Source: Sipunculus nudus (lineage: Eukaryota > Annelida > Sipuncula > Golfingiida > Sipunculidae). Taken from it: DNA of 64,000 nucleotides. The stretch's first letter is position 1. Each line of letters opens with the position of its first letter. This document shows, piece by piece, positions 58,501 to 64,000 of the stretch. A program made the translations under genes and the position numbers. Location of the stretch: positions 76,007,056-76,071,055 of the forward strand of contig CM049310.1 of assembly GCA_026874595.1 (NCBI GenBank), written 5' to 3'. The notes beneath the pieces were generated by a model that was not told the origin of the DNA, did not search any database, and saw only the letters and a program-made list of their open reading frames with translations.

Positions 58501-59337
58501 GATTATGGTTTTCTTTATGAGATCAACATATTCAGGTTTATAAAGAAAGGAACAGTTCAGTTTCCAGAAACCTGGTCCCCTTTTGTGAATCTGAGTGTTT
58601 AATCCTAAAAGCAATGCTTGGTGGTCTGTTTTATATCCTGAAATAATTTCTACACATTCAACTCTACCTTCAAGACCTGCTGATATTAAAAAGTAGTCTA
58701 ATCTGCTGCCGACTGTTGTAAGAAAATGCCGGGACCAGGTATATCTTCTCTCTTTTTTATTACGAGTTCTCCATATATCAATCAATTCAGTTACTTCCAT
58801 AACCTCTAATATTGCTCTCCTTGCTTTTTTATTTCTTTTCTGGTGTCCTTCTGACTGGTCTAATTCTATGTCAAGGGTGACATTCCAGTCCCCACCAATT
58901 ACTCTATGGTCGTTTCCTATGTCATTTATGATTTCGAAAATATTATCATAGAATCCTGGACAATCATTATTTGGTCCATATATATTTACCAATGTTATTC
59001 TAAAATCATTCAATAAACAGTCCAAAATTATGAATCTACCTTCATTATCTGACCTCTGTTCCAATATTTCAAATGATACATTATTTTTAACAAGTACAGC
59101 TACCCCTCTAGCATTGGTATTACCATGACTAAAAGTTATTTTGTGTCCCCATTCAGCCTTCCATAAGTGTTCTGTTTCACTGCAACTATGTGTCTCCTGC
59201 AAAAATATTATGCAAACATTCTTTTTCCTGTGTAGCCAATAAAATACTTCCCTTCTTTTCATAAAATTCCTTAGACCCCTGACATTCACTGAAAGTACAT
59301 GCACACTATGTGCATTCATTGTAGGAGTACCTGCCAT
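55515..59337 (-). pseudogene. LINE ORF2 (endonuclease-reverse transcriptase), broken
   Basis: About 1270 codons in all. The first part (59337-58108) is an APE-type endonuclease: LSVNVRGLRN, FLQETHS, GGDWNVTLD, SRLDYFLIS and the TDHQALLL end. The RT follows: SPGLDGIPAEFY, then SIDYEKAFD (motif A), RGGKQGCPLSRYLF (motif B) and QYADDTILLLSD (motif C). The C-terminal part (57125-55515) holds the zf-RVT knuckle C-x2-C ... H-x4-C (KCTFCRTENESYIHLFWSC). Four lesions: TGA at 58108-58110; a frameshift at an eight-base T run (58032-58039 on the plus strand, as A); TAA at 57770-57772; and a frameshift at a TA run (57192-57204) just after motif C. Catalytic residues are otherwise all present. Confidence 0.88.
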
Positions 59338-59578
59338 TATGAGAGTATCTTGTATTGACAGTTACAGGTAAACCAAAACCACCAAATGTTAAAACATGTT
59401 AAGACGATATACACTTCACCAAATAGCGATTTTAACATTTTGTTTTTCATATTATAGAAATTATCTTTCCGTATACATATCAATGTACTAGTGAGCGATA
59501 ATTGACTCTTATATGAACTTTTTCCAATTATTTATATTCAACTGAAACACAACAAGGTATTGACGAAACATGAGACAT

Positions 59579-60502
59579 TTAAATTAAACAGACCCGTTCG
59601 CCTTCAATGTACAGCTGACCCCTCCAGAAATGAACCTTTTGGCCTGCCCCGTATGCTTCCTCCATCTGCGGTTTTGCCTTTTGTTTTAGTTTGTAATCGG
59701 CCTTTGTGAGGTCCTCTGTCACCCGGAGATTTTTCCCTTGCAGACACTTTTTCCCATTCACTAAAATTTTGTCCTTGACCCGTCTACTGAAAAATCTTAT
59801 CAGAATGTGTCTGGGACGATCACCTTTCTTGCCAGTTCTGTGAGCATTTTCTATCAGTTCTCTCACTTCATCTTCATTCTTTTCAGCCAGAAGCTTGTGT
59901 GTGTGTATTATTTTTGCAGCTGTTTGTATACAGTTTTCCATTTGGCCAGTGTCTCCCATTCTGACAAGACGCAGGTTCAACTCGCGCAGATACCACTCTT
60001 GTTTATTTGATTCTTCAGACACTTTCTTATTTAAATTTTCTATTTCAATTTCTTTGCGTTTGTTTTCTTCTTTAACCCTTTCAATTTCACTTTTAAGATC
60101 AGTGACCTGCTCTGTCAGAACCTCCTCTCGACCTTTCATCTCGGTGATATTTGTATCCATTGTATCATATCCATTTTCAATATCATTTACTTTTTGCTTA
60201 AGGTTTTCCTGTTCAGCTGTCAGTTCATCTAATCTTTTCGTTAAATCAGTGTGCATAGAACTCATCTGGTCACTGAGCTCCTTGCACGAGTTCTTCACCA
60301 GCTCTTTCATTTCGGCCATGAGACCTTTGTATTGTCCGGTCGTGTCCGTGGCAACTGTCAACACATCGGCCCCCTGCTCACTGCTTTCGTCCTGGTCATT
60401 TACCGTTGTATTTCCTGCATCCTTTTGTATATATTTATCAATTTCCCCAGCCGGGTTGGTTGACTTCTTATTTCCTTTATTTTTAGGCATTTTATCAACC
60501 AC
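59579..60502 (-). CDS. LINE ORF1 protein, intact (nucleic-acid chaperone type)
   Basis: 307 residues, unbroken. Residues 1-60 are polar and Lys/Asn-rich. About 65-175 is a long coiled coil (EMKELVKNSCKELSDQ ... KEENKRKEIEIENLNKKV), which would drive trimer-like assembly. About 175-300 resembles the L1 ORF1 RRM plus C-terminal domain: LRLVRMG, ENAHRTGKKGDRPRHILIRF, KDKILVNGKK and RVTEDLTKADY. In L1 elements this protein coats the RNA and acts as a chaperone during reverse transcription. An intact ORF1 beside a dead ORF2 suggests a fairly young copy or chance. A second Met is at residue 5. Confidence 0.82.
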   Translation of the reverse strand: MVDKMPKNKGNKKSTNPAGEIDKYIQKDAGNTTVNDQDESSEQGADVLTVATDTTGQYKGLMAEMKELVKNSCKELSDQMSSMHTDLTKRLDELTAEQENLKQKVNDIENGYDTMDTNITEMKGREEVLTEQVTDLKSEIERVKEENKRKEIEIENLNKKVSEESNKQEWYLRELNLRLVRMGDTGQMENCIQTAAKIIHTHKLLAEKNEDEVRELIENAHRTGKKGDRPRHILIRFFSRRVKDKILVNGKKCLQGKNLRVTEDLTKADYKLKQKAKPQMEEAYGAGQKVHFWRGQLYIEGERVCLI

Positions 60503-60584
60503 TGATGCGACTTTCCGTTTACTTTTTTCTGTTTAACGTCAGCTCCGGTAAAGACACGTCTTCACCCCACCATCACGTGACCGG

Positions 60585-61155
60585 AAGCCTTCACTTGCAT
60601 TATGTAACCCACCCCAGGCAGCTTCCCTTAGGTCAGCTTGGCCACTACCAGCAGGCTTCCCCTCTGCCCTGCACTCCCCCCCCCCCCCCAGATGGTGCAT
60701 AAACTAGATGAATGTTATTATTTTCTGTATTTGATTCATTCTTATTCTAGGCTATGCTACATTTTAGATTTTGTATTGTACCACCAGGGTTACAGTGATT
60801 AAAGTGTACATTTAATTGTATCCACAAAGTGGTGTATTGCTATGAAAGTGTGGATGTTCATGAGATTAGTAATTCCTTACTTCAGAGGAGTAAAAACTTC
60901 ACCAGGTGTGAAATTGACTATTAATTCCAGTAATAAATTAAAACTGGGATAGTAATTAGCACAATGATATTGTTTGTCCCTCATTCAACCAACAGTGTGT
61001 ATACTTTATTTGTAATGTCTTATTTTATCAAATTTACTGAATCTTTTATTTTATTTTGGTGAATAAAATTAAGCATGTACTATAAAACTCCAATGTGCAA
61101 AACTTTTTAATAGTGATTCAAGGAATATTCTTGTAGATGCCATGTTGTGGCATTA
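60585..61155 (+). repeat. Family A copy 2, 3' half (first part)
   Basis: Colinear with 15632-16205 of copy 1, including the shared poly-C run (60678-60690 here, 15722-15736 there). Differences are scattered substitutions and small indels. Confidence 0.8.
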
Positions 61156-62175
61156 TTATGCCCCCGCCACAAAGTGGCCGGGGCATATAGTTTTACCCAT
61201 GTCCGTCCTTCTGTCCTTCCGTCATTCCGAAATCAAACAGTTGTACGGACTTTTTTTCGCAATGCCTGCAGATATTGGCCTGATTTTTGGTGTGTGGACA
61301 GATATAGACCAGTTACAGATCTAGTTCGCGTTTCATCCCGCTTGACCTACTTTTGACTGTTTTACGGCTCCTAAACTTAGAAATTTTCATGAAAAATAGA
61401 AATTTTCATGACAAATACACATGTACGGACTTTTTTCGCAATGCCTGCAGATATTGGCCTGATTTTTGGTGTGTAGGCAGATAATGACCAGTTACAGATC
61501 GAGTTCGCGTTTTGTCCCGGTTGACCTACTTTTGACTGTTTTACGGCTCCTAAACTTAGAAAATTTCATGAAAAATAGAAATTTTCATGACAAATACACA
61601 TGTACGAATTTTTTTTCGCAATGCCTGCAGATATTGGCCTGATTTTTTGTGTGTGGGCAGATAATGACCAGTTACAGATCGAGTTCGCGTTTTGTTACGG
61701 TTGACCTACTTTTGAAAGTTTTATGCCTCCTGAACATAGAAAATTTTGTGAAAAATATGAAATTTCAAGACAAATACACATGTACAGACTTTTTTTCGCA
61801 ATGCCTGCAGATATTGGCCTGATTTTTTGTGTGTGGGCAGATAATGACCAGTTACAGATCGTGTTCGCGTTTTGTCCCAGTTGACCTACTTTTGACTGTT
61901 AAATGGCTCCTAAACATAGAAAATTTCATGAAAGACAAAAATTTTTATGGAAAATACACATGTATGGACTTTTTTTCACAATGCCTGCATATACTGGCAT
62001 CATTTTTGGTGTGTTGCTTGATAATGACCCGTTACAGATGGAGTTTGCATTTTGCCATTGTTGACCTACTTTTGACCATACGACACCTCCTAAACTTAAA
62101 ACATTCTTTCAAAATTTTACAAATGTTTCTAATTTGCCCCAGGCGGGGGCATTCGTGTCATTCCGACACATCTAG
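61156..62175 (+). mobile_element. Helentron-like element III with five 180-bp tandem units
   Basis: Left end TTATGCCCCCGCC, with hairpin TATGCCCC/GGGGCATA. The arm ATGCCCCCGCC recurs inverted near the right end (GGCGGGGGCAT). The right hairpin GTGTC-attcc-GACAC is followed by ATCTAG ending at 62175 before TTTT. Five direct units of exactly about 180 bp have the phrase CGCAATGCCTGCAGATATTGG at 61258, 61437, 61617, 61797 and 61977 (last decayed). The empty site is present at 16201-16210 of copy 1 (CATTATTTTC), so both ends are defined by comparison. No coding. Architecture matches the 'pearl'/HINE-type non-autonomous Helentrons described in bivalves (recalled, not checked). Confidence 0.82.
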
Positions 62176-62746
62176 TTTTCTTTTAAATTCAGTTTAAACA
62201 TTTATGATTTAAAAATAATAAAATATATGTGTATGCATAATATGACCCAATATGAGCTACACTCTGGATATATGATGATTGAAACTTTTGCAACAATTCT
62301 AATATTTTAACTTATAGTTTCAGTTTTTTACTCTGTATAAATAATGATTGCAACTTTTGCCACAATTCTAATATTTTAACTTATATTATCGGTTTTTTAT
62401 TAAAAATTTATAAAACCTGTAAATAAAAAAATGATTCAGATAAAAACTTCTTAATGGAAAAAGTGGATATGCTTAAAAAAAATAGGATTATATATAAACT
62501 TAAATGCAATATTCCCTTGAAAGTGAAATAAAGGTATTAGTCCATTCTGTCAACTTGCCAGTCAATCTGTAAATTTTCATATGCATCACAGTATCTCAAA
62601 ACTTTTACTGTTTTTCTTCATGACAGTCTTGTCAGAGTATTATTTTGCAATCATATATTTAGAACTTTACTATAACCAAGTAGGAGGGCCCCTTTCCTCT
62701 TAGCTTTTCATATTCTTATATTAATGAAAAACATTACAATAGAATA
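62176..62746 (+). repeat. Family A copy 2, 3' half (second part)
   Basis: Colinear with 16206-16694 of copy 1, with one internal duplication around 62260-62400 (CAACAATTCTAATATTTTAACT repeated in part, two units of about 70 bp). Confidence 0.75.
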
Positions 62747-63353
62747 TTTCTACATCCACCTTCGTGCTGCCCTCACTTTTCCCTTCTCCGAACCCGATCC
62801 CAAAGTCAGCCTCAGTAATCAAGAACAAGATGAATCAGATATATTCAAACTTTAATATTTTGTATAACTATTCGTCCACAGGTACCTATGCACATGCCAG
62901 AAATTATGTCAGTATTATGTAGACATAGTGGGCATCACAATAATGTTCCTTGTCAAGACTAAAGAGATATTGTGTCATACAGTCACAAATTCATAAATCA
63001 CTTCATCAGCATAGTTAATCATAATATCATATCTGTCAAATTGAAAGCTTGCAGACTACCATACACTTTAGATCCTTCAACAAATAGCCTTATCATCATT
63101 CTACTACTGCTTATTACTGCTGTCATTGCATTCATATTTGCTCAAATATATCACAATTTTCAACCCCTCCTAAATAAATAAAAAATAAACCACTATATTT
63201 GACTCTATTAATCCATCAGTCAGGTAATTTCATTTGTCATTTACTCACATATTACATTACATTCCTTTATAATAGCCCAACATGTCCATGATATTCATAA
63301 GCTTTATCAACTCAATATAGTATCACAGTGGAGAAACATTCATAGTCCAATCA
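62747..63353. other. Unexplained 0.6-kb segment inside family A copy 2
   Basis: Absent from copy 1, where the flanks are about 40 bp apart. It includes a less AT-rich block (62750-62840) with an open frame and a phrase ACATGCCAGAAATTATGTCAG related to the family A modules. No element ends recognised. A rearranged insertion is likely. Confidence 0.45.
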
Positions 63354-63388
63354 TGATCAGCTGAGCGCCATGACCCATGGGTCCCTTG

Positions 63389-64000
63389 TTTGTACTTGGG
63401 TCATCCCTCATCAGTATGTTAACCCATAATTTCCCAGGAATAGCAGGAGCTAGCATTCCCAAATTTTATGCATAAATCAGTCACATGTAAAATGTTGTCA
63501 GATTGAGCTCTTTGTGGTGCCATCTGCATCAACTTACATTTTACAGGAATAAAAAAAGAAAACCTTTGAAAATCTTCTTCTCAAAAAACATTTATCCCAA
63601 TTGTCCAATATTTCACAGAAATGATCCTCAAGGTTATTCAAATTGCTTGAGCTCGATATAGGCAGCATAAATAATTGGTGTCCATATCCAGTTTATTTAT
63701 CAGATAAATCCATGAATAAAATATATCTTTTCTGATTTTGCTTTCTATAGGCAACTGTTATTTTTCTAAAACATTTGATAAAAAATCATATAAATATGTC
63801 AGGTTTCAGTATGTACAAACAGATTTGGCAACATGGCAAGATTTTGTCTGTACGTATAAATAGTTGGTAGAATGCCAACTATTTTAGATTTTGCAACAGG
63901 CCAAGTTTCAGTCTGGATCTATTTGTAGGTTTGGCAGACTGCCAACTGTATAAGATTTCACAACTGGTCAAGAGTTCACTCTGTGCATTTGCTGCAGCTG
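63389..64000 (+). repeat. Family B-related sequence (to window edge)
   Basis: Phrases GTTAACCCATAATTTCC, GGAGCTAGCATTCCCAAATT, TTGTCCAATATTTCACAGAA and TTTGGCAGACTGCCAAC match B copies at 10.5-12.1 kb and 1-1.1 kb. It follows directly on the right tip of family A copy 2, supporting insertion of A into B. Confidence 0.5.

Larger units (their letters stand above)
55327..60584 (-). mobile_element. L1-Tx1-type LINE, nearly full length
   Basis: 5.26 kb on the minus strand: 5' UTR about 80 bp, ORF1 60502-59579, a 241-bp spacer, ORF2 59337-55515 (broken), 3' UTR about 190 bp. It replaces about 526 bp of the host repeat (compare 15107-15632 of copy 1). No poly(A) tail and no target duplication are visible. 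The L1/Tx1 placement rests on ORF1 with coiled coil plus L1-ORF1-like C-terminus, an APE endonuclease, and RT motifs. Confidence 0.85.
54400..63388 (+). mobile_element. Helitron-like element, family A copy 2, interrupted by a LINE and a Helentron-like element
   Basis: Left hairpin TAGCTCAGCTGACTATAAGT at 54400. The right end has CAGCTGAGCG, hairpin GACCC-at-GGGTC (63372-63383) and CTTG ending at 63388. Pieces colinear with copy 1 (14201-16765) are 54400-55326, 60585-61155, 62176-62746 and 63354-63388. The gaps are an L1-Tx1 LINE (55327-60584), Helentron-like element III (61156-62175) and an unexplained 0.6-kb stretch (62747-63353). Confidence 0.65.

Noticed and set aside
60000-60500. Host coiled-coil gene on the minus strand
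   Set aside because: Coiled coil plus L1-ORF1-like C-terminus, directly upstream of an endonuclease-RT ORF in the same strand: it is LINE ORF1.
59895-60536. 213-codon plus-strand frame rich in Ser/Phe/Leu
   Set aside because: Antisense shadow of the intact LINE ORF1.
1-64000. CRISPR arrays, bacterial operons, tRNA or rRNA genes
   Set aside because: Tandem units are 45-440 bp, spacer-free and transposon-cored; genes are spliced; no cloverleaf with A/B boxes was found by eye.

Overview
This is a eukaryotic, almost certainly invertebrate-animal nuclear window. It is AT-rich, its genes are split into small exons by introns of 0.5-9 kb, and most of the non-coding DNA is decayed transposon sequence. 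The repeat repertoire (tandem-repeat-cored Helitron/Helentron-like elements with GTCCGTC-rich left ends, L1-Tx1 LINE, hAT MITEs) is what bivalve and other lophotrochozoan genomes usually carry. Species assignment is inference. There are no bacterial operons, CRISPR arrays, or tRNA or rRNA genes that I can support.

Layout. (1) 1-3.2 kb: two nested Helitron-like elements on the minus strand. (2) 3.49-6.55 kb: DNLZ (minus, 2 coding exons), the zinc-ribbon co-chaperone of mitochondrial Hsp70. (3) 8.4-27.8 kb: COQ4 (plus, 6 coding exons), the mitochondrial coenzyme-Q biosynthesis protein, head-to-head with DNLZ. Its introns hold a long-TIR MITE, a hAT MITE and at least five Helitron-like elements. 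(4) 30.7-44.9 kb: a TTF1/Reb1-type Myb-domain protein (plus, 10 coding exons, 731 aa predicted), the RNA polymerase I terminator-binding factor family. (5) 45-53.6 kb: gene-poor, with a duplicated MITE-like segment, a dead LINE reverse transcriptase, a probable solo LTR and degenerate arrays. (6) 53.7 kb: first coding exon of an animal cryptochrome/(6-4) photolyase, whose remaining exons lie beyond the window. (7) 54.2-64 kb, in its first intron: a nested stack of repeats (B-family sequence, then an A-family Helitron-like element, then a 5.3-kb L1-Tx1 LINE and a 1.0-kb Helentron-like element).

The exon chains of DNLZ, COQ4 and TTF1 were read by eye. All junctions keep phase and all but one use plain GT/AG consensus; the TTF1 exon 1 donor is a weaker GTTAAT. 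The human orthologues of all three genes lie in 9q34, so their adjacency here looks like old linkage.

The most unusual observations are: (a) two genes in which the exon end plus 5' splice site has been tandemly copied into the following intron (COQ4 exon 2, TTF1 exon 9; the latter gives an open, in-frame alternative donor); (b) several otherwise unrelated repeat families that share one end architecture (left hairpin, inverted copy of its arm near the right end, right hairpin, CTAG or CTTG, then T), one of them delimited by an empty site elsewhere in the window; (c) Helitron-like 3' ends lying 42-50 bp upstream of two COQ4 splice acceptors; and (d) a precise lesion map of the L1-Tx1 ORF2, including a TA-repeat expansion just after the catalytic YADD.
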